Positions 24,394-35,666 of a stretch of 64,000 nt of DNA are shown here, one piece after another. Where the stretch lies: assembly GCA_008931825.1 (NCBI GenBank), contig QXVZ01034189.1, positions 1 through 64,000 of the forward strand, given 5' to 3'. Each line of letters begins with the position of its first letter. Position 1 is the stretch's first letter. The notes beneath the pieces are model-generated. The model had not been told where the DNA came from and did not search any database. It saw only the letters and a program-made list of their open reading frames with translations. A program made the translations under genes and the position numbers. Source of the stretch: Phallusia fumigata (Eukaryota > Chordata > Ascidiacea > Phlebobranchia > Ascidiidae).

Positions 24394-26512
24394 AATGCTT
24401 ACCTTCTAAATGCGTCTTTAAACACCTGTGGTCTGTTAAGCAGGCACGGAATTACCATCCAAAAGGTACAAACCTTAACACTGCCTTAAGCACGTCTCGC
24501 AACTACAAGCGCGCCGATTCACGCGACGCATAGGAATGTTCTTGGCATCACGTTGTGGCTTATCATTGGGGCGATGAACTGACAAGGTGGAATGACGATG
24601 AGGGTCTGGTCTGAAACTAACACAGATCTGCTTTCTAGACTATACGCCGCAAATAATCTGCCTTTAGCAACTTCTGCCACGCCGCGGTCTTTTATCAAAT
24701 TAAAAATCAAATAGGCCTCCATATACGCGAACCTCCCATGCCACAGCAAAGGCAGCATTTTCCGCCGCAGCAACCAAGGGCTTTGGTTGTGACATTTTGT
24801 ACACCTTTTGATTTAAGGCAGAAACAAGTGATGGCGTTTAAAACCCGTCGGAGCGTTGGCTGTAAACAGGAGTAATGGGCCATGAATTTCCCACACAAAT
24901 GGTGAACAACAACTAGCGTCGATCATTAATCGATCATGCAGACGATCTTTTACACTTGCAAGCGCTGATTAGAAGGGGAAGTAGGTCGAATTTAACCCAC
25001 TGAAAACGGTCAGAAATTTGTCCCTAACTTCTGCGTGCAAAACACGGCACTTCACATTATTCCCAAGGTAACGGAAACCATAAAAAGGAAACGACAACAA
25101 AGTCACGCTTTGCGACATATTTTGTTGAATTACTGTGAAATAGGCCGGCGATGTAGAAATCTTGATTAAGTTGCAACAACTACAAGTCTTAACGACATTT
25201 AAATTGGCACTGTTGTGGTCTGATGGCAATTGCAGTTTCACCTATTTTACGTAGTATCGCATTTCAGGCATTATAATCGTACTATTTATTCACATGAAAT
25301 TCGTGCTAAGACAACATGAGACCCCTACCTGACTTTGTGTATCCTCTCCAAAGAGTTTAATGGGTCTGGTTTAGACCGAAAGCATATCCCACAAGCAATA
25401 ATCAGCAAGTCACATGCTATCTTTATTGTATGTTCTACATTTATCGTTTTAAATTGCTGTCATATCTAAATTTTTGACAATAAATGCAAAAAATGGACAA
25501 TAAAAGACTGAAAAACTAGCAGCTATGATCTCTAAAATGAAACAAAATTTGCACTTGGCCTCTAAAGCTCTAGTTAGCGAACGTCTGCACAGCCAGTCTA
25601 AGCCGCGTTTGGTAAAACCACATTGAGATAGAGCCTGCGAAGTTTGAAGCGCAAAGGTCTGATGCGAATGAACGGTCTGCTCTTGAGAGTCATGCTAGTT
25701 CTCAAGGGTTACCGGGAAGTTATTTTGACTGCACTAAAGATGTGTTGCCGTTTGGATTAAAGTAAACAGACATTATGCCACAGTCTGAAGGGTTGCGAGT
25801 TTGGAGGAAATAGAAAAATCTGCGGTTTGTTAAGCACCCAATAAGACGATATTTGCAATAAGGTGTAGGGCAACGTGGTAGATCAATGTAAAAAATTCTT
25901 TATTTGCTTGTCTACCAACAGAAGTTTACAGTTACATTTTAGTTTAAAGGCAAACTGGGAACCTTGACTGTGTCAAGCGAAACCGCTATTGAAGCAGAAT
26001 ATCAAGATTGTAGTTTACGTACTGTTTTTGCATTAAGTTTAAGGAACTGGAATCAACAATCAAGCAATACAAGTCACAAAGTCCAGATACGTTAACAGCA
26101 ACTATTTGAACAATTGCAGAAATCTATGACGTCACAGAGATACAATGCGTTTTCATACTTGGGCGAAACAAAAGTTCTACTGAATGTTAAGAATGTGATC
26201 AGGAGACAAACAGGTTACGCTTTTGCAAATCACCACCTGAAATTCGTATCCTATCGCGATCTAATCAGGGTTATGAATTACAAAGACATTACGGAGAGCA
26301 ATGAAAAAGAACCAGCGGCGTAGACGCGAAACAAATAACCGATTTTTGTTCAATTATACACAAGGTAATTTTTCTGGCACTAGTTTCAATTGATTTTAGT
26401 TTTTGCTGCAACAATGTCGTATAAGTTCTGTTTAACTATGTTTTTTATGTCGCGTATTTCTTTACCAATTTTTAACAAACACTTGCAAACTGATTTCTTT
26501 ATCATGCATAAA

Positions 26513-26929
26513 TAGGGTTGCCAACTCTGTTAAGCTACAATAAAGGACGTAAAACTTTTAGGTGCATAATGCAAAAAATTAACATGTCTTAAAAAACATG
26601 TTGCAATGAATATTTCGACCTGATAATGACATGAAATTTGGCACTACTAGAGCTATTTTTTCAACATAGATTTTATTCTTCCTCTGATATTTACAAACAA
26701 ATTACGGTTAAATTTTGTTAAAGGCCTTATCACTACCTTGTTGTATAATCCATTTTGTAATAACAATAGATTTTGTAATAACATCTCGAGGGCAGGGAAT
26801 CGAAATACCAGTCAACACGATTTTAAAATAAAGGACAAACAGCGTGATTTCAAAGCTTAATCAAGGACAAGGACAAACAAAGTCGAATCAAGGATTGTCC
26901 TTTGAAATAAGGGACGGTTGGCAACCCTA
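26513..26929. mobile_element. Non-autonomous hAT-type MITE, 417 bp
   Basis: The element begins TAGGGTTGCCAAC and ends with the exact complement GTTGGCAACCCTA. A perfect 8-base target duplication TGCATAAA flanks it (26505-26512 and 26930-26937). The TAGGGTTGCC-type end with 8-bp duplication is typical of hAT elements. The interior is AT-rich with no coding capacity. The intact duplication and ends suggest a fairly recent insertion. Confidence 0.88.
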
Positions 26930-27014
26930 TGCATAAAATTAACTTCTAATCTAATTTAAATACGATGACAATTGGTGGTTACTGCCATTGTTCGAAAACA
27001 CACAATTACGGACG

Positions 27015-30000
27015 TTATCGAAACAAAAAAATATTTACATTGCATTTTGCAATAAGCTTGACAAAGCATCGCGAATTACGTGAAATTGTTGGAGTGCCAA
27101 CGTCGCATCCACATAAGTGCAATCTTTTATCGCCATGACGATAGCGGTTGGCACCACCTAAAAATACGACATTTTTAGGATGCTTTTCCGAGCAGGCGAC
27201 ACACATATTTTTTACCCTGTCCTGTGGTGTCGCTACCAAAATGTGAGACGAAATAGGGTCGTTTAGTATTTTGGCTTCTAGATCGTCTCTCCTGTAAATA
27301 GATCGAAGAAGGTAATGTCTTGCCTCATCTTCTGTAAGGCGGTCGCAAAATCTCTGTACGGAAAACAAAACGCAAAGGTTGATAGAATAATTATAGTTAC
27401 GCTGATAGGCTATGTGTGCGAACCTGGGCAATCAAAAACTACTTCCTATAAAAGAGGACTGAATAATTACAGTCGGTCTTAAAATCACTACTCTAACCTC
27501 CATCAGTGATTGGTTACTTGCTGAAAAAACTCAAGGTGTATATTAGAAAAAAACAGTTAAATATCAAACAAAAATGCTTTATTCAAGGCTTAGTTTCGTT
27601 TTAAGATTCGTTTGGGATAACTGAGTTGTTTGACATACCATAACTATTCCCACAGATCGATGGAACAACTTCTGGTTGCTGACTTTCAAATCAACCATAC
27701 AATTTTTAAAAACCTGTAAAATACTTCTGGTTGTTAAATGTCACAAAACACAGTAAAACATAACATGAGAGTACTTTGCCCTTCATAATATGAGCCCCAG
27801 TAGAAACCGCGTTAAAAATCCACTTTGCACATATTTCTTTGACACATCGTAAAAGAAGTTGATTTGTTTTTGGGGTGAGCATTGAAGCAACAGTTTTCGG
27901 CAGCAGACTACTCGTTCGAAGATAAACAGTGAAAACGTTCCTTAAATAAGTTGGCTTTAAATAAAAAGGTTTTCGTTTTATAAAATTGCCCCTTGACTTT
28001 GCAATGTGTTCTTTTTTGTGGAAACTTACCAGCAAAGGAGGGTCCTCATTGTGTTCAAGAATCAGTACCACAAAAATATCAGCTCTGTTCGACGGTTTGT
28101 GGCTAATATTTGACAACTGCTTCCCCAATTCTAAAACACACGTAGTCATATTAGTAATTACTTTACATTTAACATGGACCATTGGTTTCGCCAGTAAAAA
28201 AATATAGCTGGATGTGTCTGCTATTTTCCGCTAGGCTGCGGTGATCGTTTGGTAAAATAAAATACAGTACCTTTTTCTTCTGCCAACTCGAACAAGATGG
28301 GGTCTTGTGCTGTTGCCATAATAAGCACAGTATCTTTGACAATTGAATCGTTTCGTTGCAAAAGCTCGACGAGATGACCTGAATCGATTCGAAATGCTTC
28401 CCCCTGAAAGTTGTTAAAAAGGTTATTTCCAATCTATATAAAGTGCGAAATAAAACACTTTACCACTTGACTGAGGCCACCTTCCACGTTTCCATATTCA
28501 TTGTACCCATTCAAAATAAAACCTCGAATATCCTCAAGCGCTGCAATAAGCACACAAAGAATAAAGTTAATTTCCAAAATCAGTGCAAAACTAGGTAATC
28601 GTTCTATTCTGATTTTTCATAATACCTGACTCATTTAAACACAACGAACAAACGAGGTGTTAAAAAACATGATACATACTCGCGCCGTATGTTGGCGGAC
28701 ATTCTGTGGCGTCAATAATCCCGAGCACCGCTATTCCACCTGATCCCACTTGGTAAATATGACCTTCATGCTTCAAAGATTCGCCAGCAGCTGATATCAG
28801 TTTACTCACAGATTCGGAATTTGACCCATACAACTGTCTAAATGGATTAAATTTGAACTTTTAGCTTAATGTTCCTGGTGGGCTAGAATAAAAATATTTG
28901 TCGTCTAAACGAGCAGCAACAAACTGGTCGTGCATCGCGCAACTAAACAAGTACCTGCAGGCTGACAAATAACAATTAATTATATCTTTGCAGGTTTCTG
29001 TTGTCCACTTCAGGTCGATAGCGGCCATTATAAAAACAACTTCAAGAAGTATTTTTGTTACAGAGCCTCCTTTCATTCTGGACGAGCCAGTGATAGCTTC
29101 GCCCTTCAAAATAAATGAAAAGTTTTATTGTATTTTGTATTTTATGTTTTAAATGATTTTACTTACAGCCAACACAGGATTTATGAGTAAGGTCTTTTCC
29201 TGGTTGGTCAGCGATTCCAACTTTGTAGCAACTTAAAATATAACTTACGTTGCGTAAAATGCCTAAAAATGCCCACGGCGTGTTAGCTTACCGTCCAAAA
29301 AGGTTTTATCCCATCCTTGAATTGAAACATTTCTGTTAAAAAAAGGTATTTTTAAAGGTAAAAATGTTCTTTGTTAGGTCTATGAAAAACCTGGTGGAGT
29401 AGACTTAGGTACTTTGATAAACTCATGCGAAAATTTACCACATAACATTTCAAATAGAACCGTATTGTATAACTGTAAGAGATGAACAGGTGGTTAGGCA
29501 CTAAGCACCTGGCTAAATTGACTGGATTAAAACCCAAAAGAACCGGTGTAAACTTGTCCAAGTTGTTCATTCCATGGTCCAACTGCCCAGCGACATATGG
29601 GGCCGACAGACCACAGGTAATCCCAATTAGAAGAATGTGTTGTTTGCCATTACACACCTATAGTACAAGCTGTTGTTATGGCATTAAAATTAAAAAAATG
29701 TAACAGACCATGCGCCTGTACTGTAGACAAGTATTTCATTTTTACCTTGAGAAGATCACGGACCCCAGCTTTGTTGTCATCTTCTGGGGCTTCTTGTGAT
29801 GTGAAAAGTGCGCTGACGAAAATATGGAACAGTTATTCGTGCATTAAAGTTAAAATACAGAACGTTTAAAATAAAAACTCTTTGCTACTCACATATCACC
29901 TCCGGCAATGGCGTAAGCAATTTTTTCAAAACCCACACCAAAATGCCTTTGAAAAGTTCTCTGGAACAAATTAATGCTGTATTTGATATTGTTAAATTAT

Positions 30001-31657
30001 TTATAAAGGTCATTGGTCAAGACAGGCATTAAAGACGCGTATTGTGTCAGTGTAATAACTGACCGAGATCATGAAAGCAATTCTTCCAGAAGTACCACAT
30101 CCAGTCATCACCACCATTTTGTTGTCAGAGTTTAAAACATTGCGGACACGGTTTGAGAGTTCAACTACTGAACTCAAAATAAAGTTGCTGCCCAATGTCT
30201 GGAAATGTAAAAGTATTTTGCTAAGACCAGGATTGAACAATTTGTCAATTTGTATGTACATTGAGTGACTAATCACAAAAAAAGAACGTATGTTTCGTGC
30301 ACGTCTGTGCACTTTGTTACGACACTATACAAAAACAATTCTTCTGTAACTCATTTATATTTGCACAATTTAAATGGATATTTTCCGAGAGAGGTGGCCA
30401 TGATGCTCCGCTTTTAATCCGGGTAAACCACATGAAGAAAAAACAAAATAAGCATTATCGAGATGGGTTTCTAATTTGTTGTCAGGTCCGCCTATGATTT
30501 TCTGAAACTTTTTTAACTTTGTTTACCTATCAAAAATATCCTAATTTTATCTGATTTACATTTTTTTGAAAATTTTCGCATTTCCGTTTGCTCTATTTTG
30601 CAGTGACGGTGAACCCGCTCGAAACAAAAACCTTTTTTAAAACTCTGATGTAGTGGGCAATCCGAGTTTTGAAAACATAAAGTAAAATAAGTGTTTCTGA
30701 ACAGGAATCCAACAGGTATGTGCACACAGAAAAAAATCAAAACGATGGCATACTGCCCCGTGCAGTGCCCATATGGATGTGTTTGAAGGTACTCGCGATG
30801 CTCGGTCATTCCCACTTTTCAGAGAGAAGTCACACACACTAGGGTCGAGAGATGCCGAATCTCCTGGCTCTACGCGCGTTCTATCCCAGTAGCATCAACG
30901 AGTTAGGGGCGAAGTGAAGGGGTTGGCTCTCAACCGAGCGCGAAGCATCGGGAGAGCAATGTCGGAGAGAGTGTGAGAGAAGCAGTCGGCGCTTATGTTG
31001 ATTCACCTATCGAAGCAGATCCGCCTACAGGGTAACAGCGATCAGATACCGTGACAGAGTGAACCATCGCACACATCCACAAGACTACGCCGTGCGCATT
31101 CCTTTAATCGGACCCACACTCCATAGACTTTTCGTTTGTGGTGCGCTCGAACCGGGCGACGGACAAACGCAACGTTCGTGGCAGTCTGTGACAATCGTGC
31201 TGGTCTTTTACGCCTGTGTGTTAACCAATGCGCAGCTTTGACTGGGCTGTATCCTACCTTAGCGCTTTCTTCCAATCCATCTGGTGCAAACATTTCTATA
31301 TCACAACGTCCAAGTTGGGCAACAATTTCCCTTGTCGATGAAATATCAATGTTTTCTGTTTTTGCATTTTGAGCCTCGGTATAAGCCTGCATCCTTGAGC
31401 CAGCAACTCGCCTGCTAACATGAATGACTGCCTGGTCCACAGCTAAAGCAAATACAAGACATGGTTGGAAAATATGCACTTACTTACTTAGATCTCTAAA
31501 ATCACAAATGCGAAAGTTTATTTGTTTTTAAAATTAACTGCCAGTGCGATTGTTTGCGTTCTAGTCTAAAAACAAGTATTTTTCATTCAAAGTAAGTGAC
31601 ACGGTGTATAAAACCAAAGGTCGGGAACTCACTCACTTCGAACGCTGCGCCACGCAT
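27015..31657 (-). CDS. GCKR: Glucokinase regulatory protein (GCKR)
   Basis: Sixteen coding exons in frame, 651 residues (human about 625): 31633-31657, 31258-31442, 30064-30198, 29893-29960, 29746-29812, 29509-29657, 29292-29332, 29167-29231, 28955-29103, 28680-28837, 28464-28540, 28271-28403, 28030-28130, 27714-27954, 27498-27520, 27015-27353. In vertebrate liver this protein inhibits glucokinase in response to fructose phosphates; it belongs to the SIS-domain MurQ-like family. Visible motifs are GCGTSGRIAF in the first SIS domain, GITCGLSAPYVAGQLD, LLGFNPVNLAR, TGSSRMKGGS and KWIFNAVSTGAH, all close to the vertebrate protein. The C-terminal helical cap is recognisable (LLRSIYRRDD). The first exon is only 25 coding bases, its donor chosen to keep frame, and the 15th is a 23-base microexon; both are supported by alignment and phase but not by transcripts. 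Intron 13 is about 75 bases. The gene is divergent from histone H1. Confidence 0.9.
30199..31257. other. GCKR intron 2 with G+C-rich segment
   Basis: This 1.06-kb intron is the longest in GCKR. Its part 30835-31250 is clearly richer in G+C and CpG than the surrounding DNA, with an abrupt edge near 30835. It may be an inserted short repeat or a regulatory island. I found no terminal repeats, target duplication or clear tRNA-like box, so it is left unassigned. Confidence 0.35.
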
Positions 31658-32826
31658 ACGCTTTCCGCTTGAATGAGTCTGAGTGAAACAACTTTCGTGC
31701 CCAGAAAGCACATAAAAAACTGTTAAATTTAAAGTTTTCGACAACTGAAAAATAGCAATACAGTATTTTCATCAACAAAAACAAAAGCAACCTAACTTTT
31801 ATGAACAGCTGGCATTTTTATAGGTGTGTCATAAAACAAAAAAAGGCTTTTGGTGCAGCTGAACAGCTTCAGCTAATTGCATTAATTTATTGTTGGGTTC
31901 ACCTTTTTGTACGCAATCAACATTCGGCAAGTTTGTAGAAAAATCAGAACAAGATATTCCAAATATTTAAATGCTACGACAAAGTATCAGTTAAAAAGAC
32001 TAGTTCACATCATCGGCAAGAAAAATCTAACACGCAAACCTTTATTATTTTACATTTTGTAGTCACGTTTAGAAACACAATGCTAAACATTTTATTGAGT
32101 TGTTACCTACTGTCTTCCATTCAATCGACGCTTAAAGACTGATTGGTGAATCATTTGCAAAACTTTAAAAACGTTCTGCTGTATCAGACAGTTGTTTATC
32201 TTAATAACTGTTACAAATAGAAAAAATGTAACGTTTATTACAAAAAAATTGTACTTGAACATTACACAAAAGAAAAATATACGCGCACTTTTNTTGCATT
32301 AATTTATTGTTGGGTTCACCTTTTTGTACGCAATCAACATTCGGCAAGTTTGTAGAAAAATCAGAACAAGATATTCCAAATATTTAAATGCTACGACAAA
32401 GTATCAGTTAAAAAGACTAGTTCACATCATCGGCAAGAAAAATCTAACACGCAAACCTTTATTATTTTACATTTTGTAGTCACGTTTAGAAACACAATGC
32501 TAAACATTTTATTGAGTTGTTACCTACTGTCTTCCATTCAATCGACGCTTAAAGACTGATTGGTGAATCATTTGCAAAACTTTAAAAACGTTCTGCTGTA
32601 TCAGACAGTTGTTTATCTTAATAACTGTTACAAATAGAAAAAATGTAACGTTTATTACAAAAAAATTGTACTTGAACATTACACAAAAGAAAAATATACG
32701 CGCACTTTTTAGTGTTTGTTTTCAATCGACATAAAAACGGATTCGTTTCGCAAGCGTTCAGAATTGTTTGTTAAATGTTTTGAGTAGCACGAAGCACACA
32801 CCTCAGAAGACTTATCTGACAAGAAA
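31658..32826. promoter_or_regulatory. Divergent upstream region of GCKR and histone H1
   Basis: About 1.17 kb lies between the GCKR start codon (minus) and the H1 start codon (plus). About 416 bp of it is an assembly duplicate, so the true gap is near 750 bp. A TATA-like AAAATATAC at 32691-32699 lies about 130 bases before the H1 start and is the likely histone core promoter. No other element could be assigned. Confidence 0.4.
31877..32709. repeat. Contig-overlap duplication around N at 32293 (416 bp x 2)
   Basis: Bases 31877-32292 recur as 32294-32709, equal in length and practically identical. The block lies upstream of histone H1 and ends just after the TATA-like site, so a copied promoter-proximal sequence appears twice. 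It is read as an unmerged contig overlap. Confidence 0.88.
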
Positions 32827-33357
32827 ATGATGTCTGATCCAGTATCCGTTCCTGTTCCATCGTCGGCCCCGGCCAAGAAGATCAAGCCAAAGCCAAAGGT
32901 GAAGAAAGCTCCCGCCGCCGAACACCCCAAGTATAGCGATATGATTGTGACGGCAGTCAAAGCACTTCGTAAGCCCAAAGGTGCAAGTCGTCAAGCTATT
33001 GCGAGCTACTTGCAGGCAAATTTTGATATTCCAGCCGGTTCGGCGAGGGTGATATCTCGCAATCTTAAGTCCATGGTTACGAGCCAGAAGCTATCTTTGA
33101 CTAGCGGTGTTGGCGCTGCTGGTCGATACAAAGTCAACAAGGCAAAAGGTTCGCCCAAAAAGGGCAAGAGACCAAAGGTGGGCAAAAAGAAGCGCGGTTC
33201 ACCAAAAAAGAAAAGGGCCAAAGCCAAGAAGCGCAAGAGTCCAGTGAAAAAGCGTTCAGCCAAACGATCGCCGAGGAAAAAGACGGTCAAACGAAAGGCG
33301 AAAAAACCAGCAAAGAAGGTTGCGAAACGGAAACCTGCAAAGAAGGGAAAGAAGTAA
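32827..33357 (+). CDS. Linker histone H1, replication-dependent, intronless
   Basis: A single exon of 176 residues. It has a short Pro/Ala/Lys N-terminal tail, a winged-helix globular domain at about residues 33-105 (HPKYSDMIVTAVKALRKPKG, then GASRQAIASYLQ and a GRYKVNK end) and a C-terminal tail of about 70 residues made almost only of Lys, Arg, Ala, Pro and Ser with SPKK-type motifs. It binds nucleosomes and linker DNA. Two Met codons begin the frame (32827 and 32830); either could start. Lack of introns and a canonical histone 3' stem-loop 26 bases after the stop mark it as an S-phase histone with a non-polyadenylated mRNA. No core histone gene is seen nearby. Confidence 0.97.
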   Translation: MMSDPVSVPVPSSAPAKKIKPKPKVKKAPAAEHPKYSDMIVTAVKALRKPKGASRQAIASYLQANFDIPAGSARVISRNLKSMVTSQKLSLTSGVGAAGRYKVNKAKGSPKKGKRPKVGKKKRGSPKKKRAKAKKRKSPVKKRSAKRSPRKKTVKRKAKKPAKKVAKRKPAKKGKK

Positions 33358-33382
33358 CTAACTAGAAATTGGCAATACAAAC

Positions 33383-33398
33383 GGCTCTTATCAGAGCC
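33383..33398 (+). terminator. Histone mRNA 3' stem-loop (SLBP site)
   Basis: GGCTCTTATCAGAGCC forms a perfect 6-bp stem with a 4-base loop followed by ACC, which matches the metazoan histone 3' processing signal. A purine-rich stretch (AAGGAAAGAGAATG, about 33407-33420) follows at the distance expected of the U7-binding downstream element. It lies 25 bases after the H1 stop codon. Confidence 0.96.
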
Positions 33399-34156
33399 AC
33401 CGATATAAGGAAAGAGAATGCACTCGAGGCCTTAACTACCTCCGTAACAGTATTTAAAGAGTTTATTTTCAAAAATCAACAAGCAAAAAGTATTGCTCTG
33501 CACAACATTCACAGCAAGTATTTGTATCAGCATAAAACAACGATACGCACACAACTTGAAATATTCGATAAATGACAGACATAGTATCGCACTTAAAAAA
33601 TTTAGGTTAGTGGCCAGGGTAATATGTTCTTAACTGGTGCAACACTGTTTTTCACGGGCAGTGACCAGAACTGAACTCTGATAAACGTAGGCGTGATTTA
33701 CCCATGACGCACAGGCAGTGTACCGCACTAATGTAACAATGACTATTTTCTAATGTGATGATGGTGATTATTAAAACGCCCTTTCTTAATTCTATAAAAG
33801 GGCAAAATACAAGGCAACAATGTCTCAGCTGTAAATGAAATATTTGCTGTAAAAGCATACATTATGGTACAAGGTGAACTTGAATAAGTAAACAAACAAA
33901 AAGGCAAGAACAACATGAACTGCAAAGTTAGAAACAAGACACTAATACTGACATTGGAATGTGCAGCAGTTTTTACAGATGTTACAGTGAATAGTAGTAG
34001 TGCTGCAAATACAAGGCACAAAATATGCATATTTCTGTTACTGCATCAAACTCCATTGCAAAGTTGTCCATGGTGCAAGATTAAAGTCTTATCTTAAATG
34101 AACTGAAAAACAAATAATTTGGTAATGTACTGAACAACATTGTAAAACTAACATTT

Positions 34157-35666
34157 CTAAACATACTTGAGAAAATCTGGTGATTTTGAAATAACATGCT
34201 CGAACTCAGCATAAGACAATTGGCCATCCTCATCCAGGTCAGCTTCTTCCATTAACTAATTAGAAAAAATAAAACAACATTAGAGCCTAATTTTTATACA
34301 TCCAGTCTGTGTTTTTTGCTGACATATGGGATTGCTTGACGAACATAACTTTTGATTACCAATGGGACTTTTTATCAAGTATCCACAAAATACTTGGCCT
34401 GATTGATACTTCAAGCCTAAACTACAAAAATGGTTTTGGCCAAACTACATTTTTGAGCAGTTGTTCCATCTCATTTTCTTGAAGAGCTCCAGCACTGCCA
34501 GTCAACCTGGTTACAATCATTTCAATATCTTCTGTGTCCAGAAGGTCATCTTCATTAAAATCTACAATGACACAAAGAAGGTTAGCAACACAAGATACGA
34601 ACAAGAAGAGTAGCTTAATTAAAAAATAGTTGACAGAGAATTATAATATGTATTCACTACAAGTTTTCTGGCAGCTATGTTTTGACACGAGAAAGGTTGC
34701 CTTACAGGGTAGATACAAACTCAAACAGGCAACTCTAAAATATGCAATCTACGCAATCTATTCTAATTTACAGCAATTTGAGTAGATTAGGCACACAGCC
34801 TGGTTTAGTTCAACCCCATCAGGTTAGGCGCTCAGTGTAGTAATATGATGCTCAGGTTAGGCACGCATTTTGCACAAACTAGACTGATCAAATGCAATTC
34901 AGGTGTATAAGCCTGGTGTAATTTAACGCAATCTGGAATGCCAAAGTGTGAGTAGATTGCGTATTTTAGAGTTGCCCTGTCTAACTGGGTATTCCAGATT
35001 GTGTTGAATTAAACCAGGCTAAGTGCCTAATCTACTCTACTTAGCTGGATTGCTTTGAATTTAAATAGATTGCGTAGATTGCATATTTTACAGTTGCCCA
35101 CTCAAACAAGAACGTACCGTACACTTTAAAGGCATATTCAACCTTCAAAGCCTTTGGAGCCTGGTCACTAAAAACACTCATCATGTCCAAAAAATCTTCA
35201 AAACTTAGACTACCATCAAACAATTCTGATGTTGAAAATACTCTACAGATCCTGTCACTAGAATTAAACACAAACAAATTATTATGAGCACATATATCAA
35301 AGTATAAAATATATTTTTAAACCTGAACGGGTTGACTTTTAGCTCAGGCATCTGACAAACTTTTTCCATCGATATTCTGTTTCCTTTTCCACTTTCTACA
35401 ATATCTGGGTCAAGCTCCACAAATTTTTCAAACACACTGGAATTATATCATTTAGTGAATATTTGCTTGTAACCAATGTCATTTTAGAAACAGTTTACTT
35501 ACTGAATTACTTCTTTTTTGGAGAAAAATGTAAGCTCCTGAGGAAGAACATTATATTTTAATTTCATTTTGACAAGTTCGTTTACAATGCAAGACATCAG
35601 TTAAAAATCACTTACCGAGTATTCTTGAAGTTCTTCGTTTGTAAATACACTGCTTGAAGCACCCAT
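34157..35666 (-). CDS. CIB1: Calcium and integrin-binding protein, CIB1-like
   Basis: Six exons in frame, 183 residues (human CIB1 191): 35616-35666, 35503-35537, 35323-35436, 35118-35257, 34449-34561, 34157-34255. The N-terminus MGASSS is a consensus N-myristoylation signal, so membrane attachment is expected. The protein has four EF-hand-like units, of which the last two keep binding loops. The third, [12 protein letters not shown], ends in Asp at position 12, a CIB-family trait. The fourth, [12 protein letters not shown], is canonical. The phrases RICRVFSTS and [13 protein letters not shown] are closer to CIB1 than to CIB2/3, but the family call is firmer than the member call. CIB proteins bind integrin alpha tails and kinases or act in mechanotransduction. 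It is convergent with histone H1 and divergent from the first BDH1-like gene. Confidence 0.92.
34728..35099. mobile_element. Fold-back / MITE-like element in CIB1 intron 4, about 372 bp
   Basis: The outer ends are inverted repeats of about 35 bases: GGCAACTCTAAAATATGCAA at the left and its near-complement ending at 35099. Flanks carry a 9-base direct repeat ACTCAAACA (34719-34727 and 35100-35108). A second inverted pair lies inside, around 34780-34815 and 35010-35040. A third copy of the terminal sequence (TATTTTAGAGTTGCC, ending 34974) pairs perfectly with the left end. The element is thus a nested palindrome with no coding capacity. The family is unknown to me. Confidence 0.72.

Larger units (their letters stand above)
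23638..27014. other. Intergenic region between the VWA/FN3 gene start and the GCKR 3' end
   Basis: About 3.4 kb without a recognisable gene. It should contain the promoter of the VWA/FN3 gene near 23640-24000, the second copy of the 39-base dispersed repeat (24355-24393) and a hAT-type MITE (26513-26929). Short open frames occur on both strands but show no protein-family features. Confidence 0.55.

Noticed and set aside
30835-31000. tRNA-derived SINE or tRNA gene in GCKR intron 2.
   Set aside because: I could not find convincing A and B boxes, a cloverleaf, a tail or target duplications.
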